DNA from: Kitasatospora phosalacinea | GTDB taxonomy: Bacteria; Actinomycetota; Actinomycetes; Streptomycetales; Streptomycetaceae | Direction: 5' to 3' | Length of the DNA: 64,000 nucleotides | Assembly: GCF_000716545.1 (NCBI RefSeq) | Contig: NZ_JNWZ01000019.1 | Coordinates: 33,677 to 97,676, forward strand | Part shown: positions 8,901 to 18,025 of the stretch, one piece after another | How positions within the stretch are numbered: the stretch's first letter is position 1 | Layout of the letters: each line of letters opens with the position of its first letter | Made by a program: the position numbers and the translations under genes | Notes under the pieces: model-generated | What the model saw: the letters and a program-made list of their open reading frames with translations, nothing else | Told to the model about the DNA's origin: nothing | Database searches by the model: none

Positions 8901-9519
8901 GGAGGCCCGCCACCGGTTCCTCGGCGAACAGCTCGACGACCTGCGCAGGAGCCGCCGCGACCTGATGGACATCGTCCGCGACGTCGACGCCCGGGTCGAG
9001 CAGCTGTTCACCGCCGCCTACCACGACACCGCCGCCCAGTTCGAGGGAGTCTTCGCCCGGCTGTTCCCCGGCGGCGAGGGCCGGCTGCTGCTCACCGACC
9101 CGGAGAACATGCTCACCACCGGCGTCGAGGTCGAGGCCCGGCCGCCCGGCAAGAAGGTCAAACGGCTCTCGCTGCTCTCCGGCGGCGAACGCTCGCTGAC
9201 CGCCGTCGCCCTGCTGGTGTCGATCTTCAAGGCCAGGCCCAGCCCGTTCTACGTCATGGACGAGGTCGAGGCCGCGCTCGACGAGACCAACCTGCGGCGG
9301 CTGGTCGGGATCATGGAGGAGCTGCGGGAGAGCTCCCAACTGATCGTCATCACCCACCAGAAGCTCACCATGGAGTCCGCCGACGCCCTGTACGGAGTCA
9401 CCATGAAGGGCGACGGCATCTCGCAGGTGATCAGCCAGCGGCTGCGGGTACCCGGGCAGCCGGAACGCAAGGACGAGCACAGGACAGCGCTGGAACCCGC
9501 GGAGCCGGGCCCGGCATAG
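5908..9519 (+). CDS. smc: Chromosome segregation ATPase SMC
   Basis: 1203 residues, typical length. Walker A GPNGSGKS is at residues 31-38. Long Glu/Ala/Arg-rich coiled coils flank a hinge at about 500-640 (LGHPGVLGPAAELLTVAPGF...). The C-terminal head has the ABC signature LSGGER at about 1089-1094 and Walker B VMDEVEAALD at about 1116-1125. SMC dimers with ScpA/ScpB organise and segregate the chromosome, important in Streptomyces when hyphae divide into spores. GTG is chosen because GAGGAGGA at 5893-5900 lies seven bases upstream and the conserved HLKSLTLRGFKSF begins there. An Ala/Pro/Asp-rich stretch near residues 935-970 interrupts the second coil, a variable region in this family. Confidence 0.97.
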   Translation: MHLKSLTLRGFKSFASATTLRFEPGITCVVGPNGSGKSNVVDALSWVMGEQGAKSLRGGKMEDVIFAGTSGRPPLGRAEVSLTIDNTDGALPIDYSEVTITRTMFRNGGSEYALNGTVCRLLDIQELLSDSGIGREMHVIVGQGQLDSVLHADPMGRRAFIEEAAGVLKHRKRKEKALRKLDAMQTNLNRVQDLVAELRRQLGPLGRQARIARRAAGIQAELRDARLRLLADDLLTLRRAVEAEVADELALKLRRTTVERELAAAIQREAVLEAQVEQLGPALEAARQTWYRLSSLAERTRGTIGLAEARVRAAATAGQLEERRGRDPEDLEHEAERVREEEAALEEALEQARYALAEAVEERADLERALTEEEARLRAAARAIADRREGIARLQGGAAAARSRAAAAEAEAERLATARDEARLRAADAQREYERIQRQHEEFTAGEGEGEERHDRARDALRDAERAASAAREALAAAEKERAALTARHDALALGLRRKDGSATLLGHPGVLGPAAELLTVAPGFELAVAAALGAAAEAVAVRDADTAVDALARLRAGDAGRAALLIADGAGPHEQAPPAGARWAGALVGGPPAVTAAARRLLARTAVVEDLDAARELIAAHPHWSAVTPHGDLLSATLAHGGSPGAPSPLETRAAVAEAARGIEELDGRCARLAGELAAARERRAELVAEVEQLAALRRRGEQRRAELAGALGRSGGAARAAADEAERTATAAAGADGALAGARTAAEELAARLAAAEELADGGEDEPDPAERDRLAAAASAARQAETESRLAVRTHEERVRGLAGRADQLDRAARAEREARARAAERRERARRESAVATAVAAGARHLLGRIKETLAAAEDERAAVEADRAAREAELRQFREHGRALKAELDRLVDAGHRDEVLRAEKRLRIEQLESRALEEFGIEGGDLLAGYGPDQPVPAPPPEDGRGDADGPGAGEPRPYVRAEVEQRLRAAERAHQQLGKVNPLALEEFAALEARHRFLGEQLDDLRRSRRDLMDIVRDVDARVEQLFTAAYHDTAAQFEGVFARLFPGGEGRLLLTDPENMLTTGVEVEARPPGKKVKRLSLLSGGERSLTAVALLVSIFKARPSPFYVMDEVEAALDETNLRRLVGIMEELRESSQLIVITHQKLTMESADALYGVTMKGDGISQVISQRLRVPGQPERKDEHRTALEPAEPGPA

Positions 9520-9528
9520 GCGCTAAGT

Positions 9529-9534
9529 GATACT
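9529..9534 (+). promoter_or_regulatory. Possible -10 (GATACT) for ftsY
   Basis: GATACT lies nine bases before the ftsY ATG, with no Shine-Dalgarno between. The stretch GATACTGGACGG is almost repeated before rlmN (GACACTGGACGG, 46779-46790). No clear -35 is present. Confidence 0.25.
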
Positions 9535-9543
9535 GGACGGGTT

Positions 9544-10776
9544 ATGGAATACGTGATCCTTGCCGTTGTCATCGCGGTGGTCGCCATCGGCGCGATCACC
9601 GGACTCGTCGTCTCCGGCAGACGACGCAAAGAACTGGACAAGCAGGGCCAGGCGCCGACCCTCACCGCGCCCGCCCCGGCCAAGCCCGCCGAGAGCGGGA
9701 CCGCGCAGGGGGCCGCCGCGCCCCCCACCGCCTCCGGCGCCACCGAGGCGCCGGAGGCACCGGTCGAGGTGCCGGTCGAGGTGCCGGTCGAGGAACCGGC
9801 CGTCGAGGAGGTCCGGGTCGAGGAGGCCGAGGCCGCGCCCGCGGTCGAGGTGCCCGAGCCCACCGCCGGCCGCCTGGTCCGGCTGCGCTCCCGGCTCTCC
9901 CGCTCGCAGTCCACCCTCGGCAAGGGACTGCTCGCCCTGCTCTCCCGCGACCACCTCGACGAGGACACCTGGGAGGAGATCGAGGAGACCCTCCTCACCG
10001 CGGACGTCGGCGTCGGCGCCACCCAGGAGCTGGTCGACAACCTGCGCACCCGGGTCAAGGTGCTCGGCACCCGCACCCCCGACGAACTGCGCGGCCTGCT
10101 CCGCGAGGAGCTCGTCAACCTGATCGGCCCCGACGCCGACCGCACCGTCCGCTCGGTCAAGCACGAGGCCGGCCCGGCCGTGGTGCTGGTGGTCGGCGTC
10201 AACGGCGTCGGCAAGACCACCACCACCGGCAAGCTCGCCCGCGTCCTGGTCGCCGACGGCCGGAAGGTCGTCCTCGGCGCCGCCGACACCTTCCGCGCCG
10301 CCGCCGCCGACCAGCTGCAGACCTGGGGCGAGCGGGTCGGCGCGCACACCGTGCGCGGCCCCGAGGGCGGCGACCCGGCCTCGGTCGCCTTCGACGCCGT
10401 CAAGCAGGGCATCGCCGACGGCGTCGACACCGTCCTGGTCGACACCGCGGGCCGGCTGCACACCAAGACCGGCCTGATGGACGAGCTCGGCAAGGTCAAG
10501 CGGGTCGTCGAGAAGCACGGCCCGGTCGACGAGGTGCTGCTCGTGCTGGACGCCACCACCGGGCAGAACGGCCTGGTCCAGGCCCGGGTGTTCGCCGAGG
10601 TCGTCGACATCACCGGAATCGTGCTCACCAAGCTCGACGGCACCGCCAAGGGCGGCATCGTCATCTCGGTGCAGCGCGAGCTCGGCGTGCCGGTCAAGCT
10701 GATCGGCCTCGGCGAGGGCGCGGACGACCTCGCGCCGTTCGAGCCGGGCGCCTTCGTGGACGCGCTGCTCGGCTGA
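9544..10776 (+). CDS. ftsY: Signal recognition particle receptor FtsY
   Basis: 410 residues. Residues 3-25 are a hydrophobic helix (YVILAVVIAVVAIGAITGLVV), as in actinobacterial FtsY, which is membrane-anchored. An acidic linker to about residue 110 contains repeated VEVPVE units. The NG domain follows: N-terminal helices, G1 GVNGVGKT at 218-225, DTAGR, and TKLDGTAKGG near residue 360. As a GTPase it pairs with Ffh (encoded at 18026) to deliver ribosomes making membrane proteins to SecYEG. It starts 24 bases after smc. A strong hairpin follows the gene. Confidence 0.96.
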   Translation: MEYVILAVVIAVVAIGAITGLVVSGRRRKELDKQGQAPTLTAPAPAKPAESGTAQGAAAPPTASGATEAPEAPVEVPVEVPVEEPAVEEVRVEEAEAAPAVEVPEPTAGRLVRLRSRLSRSQSTLGKGLLALLSRDHLDEDTWEEIEETLLTADVGVGATQELVDNLRTRVKVLGTRTPDELRGLLREELVNLIGPDADRTVRSVKHEAGPAVVLVVGVNGVGKTTTTGKLARVLVADGRKVVLGAADTFRAAAADQLQTWGERVGAHTVRGPEGGDPASVAFDAVKQGIADGVDTVLVDTAGRLHTKTGLMDELGKVKRVVEKHGPVDEVLLVLDATTGQNGLVQARVFAEVVDITGIVLTKLDGTAKGGIVISVQRELGVPVKLIGLGEGADDLAPFEPGAFVDALLG

Positions 10777-10793
10777 GACGAGCCCCGGCGGTC

Positions 10794-10840
10794 GGAGAGG
10801 TCCGTTCGAGGAGGAACCCCCTCCTGGGACGGACCTCTCC
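10794..10840. terminator. 12-bp perfect stem with inner hairpin, bidirectional
   Basis: GGAGAGGTCCGT (10794-10805) pairs perfectly with 10829-10840, and inside it AGGAGG (10809-10814) pairs with CCTCCT (10820-10825). It sits between the convergent ends of ftsY and the prim-pol-like gene. Confidence 0.7.
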
Positions 10841-10864
10841 GTGCGTACCGGTGCGCCGCGGTCC

Positions 10865-11524
10865 TCAGCCGGCGAACTCGGTCTGCCGGTCGCGGGTGCG
10901 GTGGCAGGCGTAGGCCAGGGTGCCGAGCAGCAGGCGGGCCTCGGGCGGGGCGCCGTCCGCGGTCGGGCGGCGCAGCCAGCGCATCGGGCCGAGCGGGCCC
11001 AGCGGGGTGGGCGGGGCGGCCAGGTAGGAGCCGAGGCCGTGGCAGGTGAGGTCGAGCGAGGCGTCGTCCCAGCCCATCCGGTAGAGCAGGTCGGGCAGCC
11101 GCTCGGCGGTGCCGGGGGCGACGAACAGCAGCAGCCGCCCGGCCGGGGAGGCCAGCACCGGGCCGACCTGGGTGCCCATCCGCTCCAGCCGGACCAGGGC
11201 CTGCAGGCCGGGCTGGGCCGGTACGTCCAGCACGTCGAACTGATGGCCCGTCGGGAGGAGCAGCGGGGTGTCGGCCGGACATCGGGCGGCGAGCTCGGCG
11301 GCCGTCGCGCCGGGGGCGACCACCGGGCCGACCAGGCGGTGCAGGTTGGGCGCGGCGCAGTGCGGGAGGCCGCAGTCGCAGGCCGTCCCGGCGCGCGCGG
11401 TCGGGCTGCCGACGGCCAGCGTCCAGCCCCAGCGTCCGGAGTACTCGGCGGCGGCCTGCAGCGCGGTGGGCCGGGTGCGGCGGCCGAGGGGGGTGAACCG
11501 CAGGGTGCCGAAGAGCTTGTCCAT
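10865..11524 (-). CDS. Prim-pol-like (DNA primase/polymerase N-terminal) protein
   Basis: 219 residues. The N-terminal stretch RPTALQAAAEYSGRWGWTLAVG, the cysteines in CDCGLPHC, and the block LLLPTGHQFDVLDVPAQPGLQAL match, by eye, the bifunctional DNA primase/polymerase N-terminal fold known from actinobacterial and plasmid replication proteins. The protein is only the small N-terminal part and carries no helicase, so true primase activity is doubtful. It is divergent from nsdA, an arrangement remembered for Streptomyces. ATG 11524 is chosen because conservation begins there and GGGGGTGG precedes it; a longer in-frame extension looks non-coding. A relative is encoded at 60700. Confidence 0.7.
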   Translation of the reverse strand: MDKLFGTLRFTPLGRRTRPTALQAAAEYSGRWGWTLAVGSPTARAGTACDCGLPHCAAPNLHRLVGPVVAPGATAAELAARCPADTPLLLPTGHQFDVLDVPAQPGLQALVRLERMGTQVGPVLASPAGRLLLFVAPGTAERLPDLLYRMGWDDASLDLTCHGLGSYLAAPPTPLGPLGPMRWLRRPTADGAPPEARLLLGTLAYACHRTRDRQTEFAG

Positions 11525-11964
11525 GCCACCCCCAACCTCTTCCGGTCGCCGCTGGTTACGGGACGGTGACGGCGCGTCGCCGGTCGGGCGCGGGGTGCGT
11601 GGTGCGCCGGAGGCGTGCGCGGAGCGGTGCGCGCCGATCCGAGCGGCGCGGGCGAGCAGGCGCCTTGCACCGGCGCTTCGGATGCCGGATCGTCGTTGCC
11701 GCACGCGTGCCTCCGTCGGGTTCCGTCGGGTCCGGGCATGTGCCGGGGTCATGCCGGGCTGACACACAGTGAATCGCGCCCGCCGGTCCGGTAGTTCACC
11801 CGTGGGGGTGGCGAAAGGTGGCGTTTCTCCGGCGTTGCTCCCCCGGATGGCGGAGGGGCGCTACGTTCGGCATACGGAACGCAGCCGACCGGTCACGCGG
11901 GCGGCGACGAAAAGGGTCAGGGCGAATGCGGGGCCCCGGGTCGGGGCGGGATGGGGACGGTCCC
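11525..11964. other. Divergent intergenic region upstream of nsdA
   Basis: 440 bases without a convincing gene. The only structure I can point to is CGTTC-8 bases-GAACG at 11864-11881, near a possible nsdA promoter (CATACG at 11871). Frames through this region have poor codon bias. Confidence 0.4.
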
Positions 11965-13422
11965 ATGGGTGAGAAGCAGCCGAACGAGAAGCTTGGCTCC
12001 TGGTTCGCGCGCAGCGGCTGGTCGAAGGGCGAGCTGGCGCGTCAAGTGAACCGCAGGGCACGGCAGATCGGCGCGCACCACGTCTCCACGGACACCTCAC
12101 GGGTGCGCCGCTGGCTGGACGGCGAACAGCCGCGCGAGCCGATCCCGAAGATCATGTCGGAGCTGTTCTCGGAGCGCTTCGGCTCGGTGGTCTCGGTCGA
12201 GGACCTCGGCCTGCGCGCGGTGGTCCAGGTGACCACCGTCGGCAGCGGGGTCGACCTGCCCTGGAGCCCGCAGCAGACCGTGCAGGCGATCAGCGAGTAC
12301 TCGCGCAGCGACCTGATGCTCAACCGCCGTGGTTTCCTGGGCACTTCGCTGGCGCTGACGGCCGGCGCGGCACTGATCGAGCCGATGCAGCGCTGGCTGA
12401 CGCCCGGCCCGAACGGCGCGCCCACCCCGATCCTGGCGGCGGCCAACGGCGGCGAGCACTTCACCGGGCGGCTCTCCGAGCCGGAGATGCAGCTGCTGGA
12501 GCAGACCACCGAGATGTTCCGCAAGTGGGACGCGCAGAACGGCGGCGGCCTGCGCCGCAAGGCCGTGGTCGGTCAACTCCACGAGGTCACCGACCTGTTG
12601 CAGGAGAGCTACCCCGAGGCGATCACCAAGCGGCTGTTCCGGATCACCGCCGAACTCGCCCACCTGGCCGGCTTCATGTCGTACGACGTGGGCATGCACC
12701 CGAGCGCGCAGAAGTACTACGTGCTGGCGCTGCACGCGGCCAAGGAGGCCGGCGACCGCCCGTTCGGGGCGCACGTGCTGACCGACATGAGCCGGCAGAT
12801 GATCCACCTCAACCGCGGCGAGGACGCGCTGGAGCTGATCCACCTCGCCCAGTACGGCAGCCGGGACACCGCCACCGCCCGCCAGCAGTCGCTGCTGTAC
12901 GCGATGGAGGCGCGGGCGTACTCCAACATCGGCGAGCTCAACCGGTGCGCCCGGGCGGTCCGGCTGTCGGAGGACACCTTCAGCGACATCAAGGAGAGCA
13001 ACGAGGAGACGCCGAACTGGCTCAAGTTCTTCTCGTACGCCGAGCTGTGCGCGGAGAACGGGCACTCCTACCGGGACCTGGCGTACACCTCGGACCACGG
13101 CGCGGCGATGGCCAAGCCCGCCGAGCGGCTGATCACCGAGGCGGTCGACCGGTTCCGGGACGACCAGGACCACGTCCGCACCTACGCGTTCAACCTGGTC
13201 GGGATGGCCTCGGTGCGGCTGCTGCAGAACGAGCCGGAGGACGCGGCGAAGTTCTGCGAGGAGGCGGTCGACATCGCCAAGAAGGTCCGCTCCGAGCGGC
13301 TGAACACCCGGGTCCGCAAGACCTCCGAGGCCGCCAGCCGGGACTTCCGCGGCGCGCCCGGGGTGGACCGGCTGGCCGAGCGGGTGGTGCACGACATCCC
13401 GGAGTTCGTCTCGGTGGTCTGA
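11965..13422 (+). CDS. nsdA: NsdA-type regulator of differentiation
   Basis: 485 residues from ATG 11965; an in-frame ATG at 11926 would add 13. The opening GSWFARSGWSKGELARQVNRRARQIG is a helix-turn-helix-like domain followed by STDTSRVRRWLDGEQPREPIP. Residues about 200-480 are helical, TPR-like repeats. These features and the position between the prim-pol-like gene and amtB identify it as NsdA, reported in S. coelicolor as a negative regulator of sporulation and antibiotic production. Residues 120-130 (NRRGFLGTSLALTAG) look like a twin-arginine signal core but are internal. A hairpin at 13462 ends the transcript. Confidence 0.88.
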   Translation: MGEKQPNEKLGSWFARSGWSKGELARQVNRRARQIGAHHVSTDTSRVRRWLDGEQPREPIPKIMSELFSERFGSVVSVEDLGLRAVVQVTTVGSGVDLPWSPQQTVQAISEYSRSDLMLNRRGFLGTSLALTAGAALIEPMQRWLTPGPNGAPTPILAAANGGEHFTGRLSEPEMQLLEQTTEMFRKWDAQNGGGLRRKAVVGQLHEVTDLLQESYPEAITKRLFRITAELAHLAGFMSYDVGMHPSAQKYYVLALHAAKEAGDRPFGAHVLTDMSRQMIHLNRGEDALELIHLAQYGSRDTATARQQSLLYAMEARAYSNIGELNRCARAVRLSEDTFSDIKESNEETPNWLKFFSYAELCAENGHSYRDLAYTSDHGAAMAKPAERLITEAVDRFRDDQDHVRTYAFNLVGMASVRLLQNEPEDAAKFCEEAVDIAKKVRSERLNTRVRKTSEAASRDFRGAPGVDRLAERVVHDIPEFVSVV

Positions 13423-15360
<1,938 letters not shown>

Positions 15361-15370
15361 CCACCCGCCC

Positions 15371-15400
15371 CTCCGATCCACTCCGACCCACTCTGATCCA
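15371..15400. repeat. Three 10-bp tandem repeats
   Basis: CTCCGATCCA, CTCCGACCCA and CTCTGATCCA follow each other directly after the glnK stop. No known function. Confidence 0.6.
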
Positions 15401-15417
15401 CCGCCGAAAACCCTCCT

Positions 15418-15446
15418 GGCGGACCTGCCCTCCCGGCAGGTCCGCC
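15418..15446 (+). terminator. 12-bp perfect hairpin between glnK and glnD
   Basis: GGCGGACCTGCC (15418-15429) pairs perfectly with 15435-15446 around CTCCC, 58 bases after glnK and 38 before glnD. It may attenuate read-through into glnD. Confidence 0.55.
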
Positions 15447-15484
15447 GAAGGCGTATCCGGCGCCCGCACGCACCGGGAGCAGAC

Positions 15485-17923
15485 GTGAGCAGCACCGACC
15501 CCGCCGAGTACGGCTACCCGGCCGAACGCGCCCGCCTGCTGGCCGACCCCGTCGCCACCGGCCCGCAGCGCCGGGCCGCCCTCGCCCGGCTCACCGACCA
15601 CTGGCTCGCCGGCCTCTACCGGATGGCCGGCGCCCCCGCCGGCACCGCCCTGGTCGCCGTCGGCGGCTACGGCCGGGCCGAGCTCTCCCCGCGCAGCGAC
15701 CTGGACGTGCTGCTGCTGCACGAGGGACCGCTCGCCGCCGACCTCGCCGAACGCGTCTGGTACCCGGTCTGGGACAGCGGCGTCGCCCTCGACCACGCCG
15801 TCCGCACCCCCGGCGAGGCCCGCGCGGTCGCCGCCGAGGACCTCAAGGTCCAGCTCGGCCTGCTCGACGCCCGCCACCTGGCCGGCGACCCGCGGCTCAC
15901 CGCCGACCTGCGCTCCGTCGTCCTCGCCGACTGGCGCGCCGCCGCGCCCCGGCGCCTCCCGGAGCTGCGGGAGCTCGGCCGGGCCCGGGCCGAACGCCAC
16001 GGCGAGCTGTCCTTCCTGCTCGAACCCGACCTCAAGGAGGCCCGCGGCGGCCTGCGCGACCTGGTCGCCCTCGACGCGATCGCCGCCACCTGGCTCGCCG
16101 ACGCCCCCCGCGACGGCCTGGACGCCGCCGCCCGCACCCTCGCCGACGTCCGCGACGCCCTGCACCTGACCACCGGGCGGGCCACCGAGCGACTCTCCCT
16201 GCAGGACCAGGACCAGGTCGCCGAACGCCTCGGCGTGCTCGACGCCGACACCCTGCTGCGGCAGGTCTACCAGGCCGCCCGCACCATCGCGTACGCCGGC
16301 GACGTCACCTGGCGCGCCGTCGACCGGGTGCTGGCCGAGCGCGGCCGGTCCGCGCCCCGCCGCGCCGTCCGGTTCGGCTTCCCGTTCAACGGCGCCCGGC
16401 GCGCCCCGCTCGGCCCCGCCACGGCCGAGCGCCGCCCGCTCGCCGAGGGCGTGGTCGAGCAGGACGGCGAGGCGGTGCTCGCCCAGGCCGCCCGGCCCGC
16501 CACCGACCCAGTGCTGCCGCTGCGCGCCGCCGCCGCGGCCGCCCAGGCCGGGCTGACCGTCGGCTACGCCACCGTGCGCCGGCTCGCCGCCGAGACCGGG
16601 CCGCTGCCGGTGCCCTGGCCCGACGAGGCCCGCGCGCAGCTGGTCACCCTGCTCGGCGCCGGCGAGGCCTGCCTGCCGGTGTGGGAGGCGCTGGAGGCCG
16701 AGGGGCTGATCAGCCGGATGCTGCCCGACTGGGAGCGCGTCCGCTGCCGGCCGCAGCGCAACGCCGTGCACCGCTGGACCGTCGACCGCCACCTGATCGA
16801 GACCGCGGTCAAGGCCGCCGCGATGACCCGCCGCACCGCCCGTCCCGACCTGCTGCTGGTCGCCGCCCTGCTGCACGACCTCGGCAAGGGCTGGCCCGGC
16901 GACCACTCCGAGGCCGGCGAGGTGATCGTCCGCGACGTCGCCGTCCGGATGGGCTTCGACAAGCACGACACCGACACCCTGGCGCTGCTGGTGCGCCACC
17001 ACCTGACGCTGGTCGACACCGCCACCCGCCGCGACCCCGACGACCCCGCCACCGCCGACCTGATGGCCAAGACCGTCGGCACCCAGACCCACCTGGAACT
17101 GCTGCACGCCCTCACCGAGGCCGACGCCACCGCCACCGGCCCCGCCGCCTGGTCCGCCTGGCGGGCCTCGCTGGTCGCCACCCTGGTCGAGCGCACCGCC
17201 GCCCGGCTGGCCGGCGACACCCCGCCGCCCGCCGCCGACCCCGAGGTCACCGCCGACCAGGAGCGCCTCGCCGTCGAGGCCGCCCGCACCGGCGCCCCCG
17301 CGCTCGCCCTGACCGCGCACGCCGAACCCGCGCCGGACGGCGGCGGCGCCGAGCCGATGGGCGTCGAACTCACCCTGGCCATCCCCGACCGCCCCGGCCT
17401 GCTCGGCACCGTCGCGGGCGTGCTCGCCGTGCACCGCCTCGCGGTCCGCAAGGCGGGCGTGCGCGAACTCGACCCGGTCGGCGCCGGGCCCGTCCTGCTG
17501 CTGTCCTGGACGGTCGCCGCCGAGTACGGCGACCTGCCCGAGGCCGCCCGGCTCCGGGCCGACCTGCGCCGCGCCCTGGACGGCTCGCTGGACGTCGCCC
17601 GCAAGCTCGCCGAACGCGACGCCGCCGCGCCGCGCCGCCGCGGCATCAGCACCCCGCCGCCGGTGGTCACCGTCGCCCCGCACGACGCCTCGCGCTCCGC
17701 CACCGTGCTGGAGGTCCGGGCGCACGACGCGCCCGGCCTGCTGCACCGGATCGGCCGCGCCCTGGACGCCTCCGGCGTGCGGGTCCGCACCGCGCACGTC
17801 TCCACCCTCGGGGCGGAGGCCGTCGACGCGTTCTACCTCACCTCCACCGACGGCGGCCCGCTGCCGGCGGGCCGCGCCGAGGAGGTCGCGAGGGCGGTCC
17901 GGGCCGCCCTGGGGGCGCACTGA
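15485..17923 (+). CDS. glnD: PII nucleotidyltransferase GlnD
   Basis: 812 residues. The nucleotidyltransferase motif GGYGRAELSPRSDLD begins near residue 60. A PII-uridylyltransferase/glutamine-synthetase-adenylyltransferase-like helical part follows. The HD phosphohydrolase motif is at about 464 (LLHDLGKGWPGDHSE). Two ACT-type domains lie at the C-terminus (IPDRPGLLGTVAGVLA; AHDAPGLLHRIGRALD). The family senses glutamine and modifies PII; in Streptomyces it acts as a GlnK adenylyltransferase. GTG 15485 is chosen because the coding pattern starts here; upstream CGGGAGC is a modest ribosome site. It is last in the amtB operon, after an attenuator-like hairpin. Confidence 0.95.
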   Translation: MSSTDPAEYGYPAERARLLADPVATGPQRRAALARLTDHWLAGLYRMAGAPAGTALVAVGGYGRAELSPRSDLDVLLLHEGPLAADLAERVWYPVWDSGVALDHAVRTPGEARAVAAEDLKVQLGLLDARHLAGDPRLTADLRSVVLADWRAAAPRRLPELRELGRARAERHGELSFLLEPDLKEARGGLRDLVALDAIAATWLADAPRDGLDAAARTLADVRDALHLTTGRATERLSLQDQDQVAERLGVLDADTLLRQVYQAARTIAYAGDVTWRAVDRVLAERGRSAPRRAVRFGFPFNGARRAPLGPATAERRPLAEGVVEQDGEAVLAQAARPATDPVLPLRAAAAAAQAGLTVGYATVRRLAAETGPLPVPWPDEARAQLVTLLGAGEACLPVWEALEAEGLISRMLPDWERVRCRPQRNAVHRWTVDRHLIETAVKAAAMTRRTARPDLLLVAALLHDLGKGWPGDHSEAGEVIVRDVAVRMGFDKHDTDTLALLVRHHLTLVDTATRRDPDDPATADLMAKTVGTQTHLELLHALTEADATATGPAAWSAWRASLVATLVERTAARLAGDTPPPAADPEVTADQERLAVEAARTGAPALALTAHAEPAPDGGGAEPMGVELTLAIPDRPGLLGTVAGVLAVHRLAVRKAGVRELDPVGAGPVLLLSWTVAAEYGDLPEAARLRADLRRALDGSLDVARKLAERDAAAPRRRGISTPPPVVTVAPHDASRSATVLEVRAHDAPGLLHRIGRALDASGVRVRTAHVSTLGAEAVDAFYLTSTDGGPLPAGRAEEVARAVRAALGAH

Positions 17924-18025
17924 CCGGCTGTTCCCGCCGGGGCGCAGACCGGCCGCCGGGGTACGGCTACCCTTGGGGGCGACGACAGTACCCGTACTCG
18001 ATGCCGCAAGGGACCCGCGACCGAC

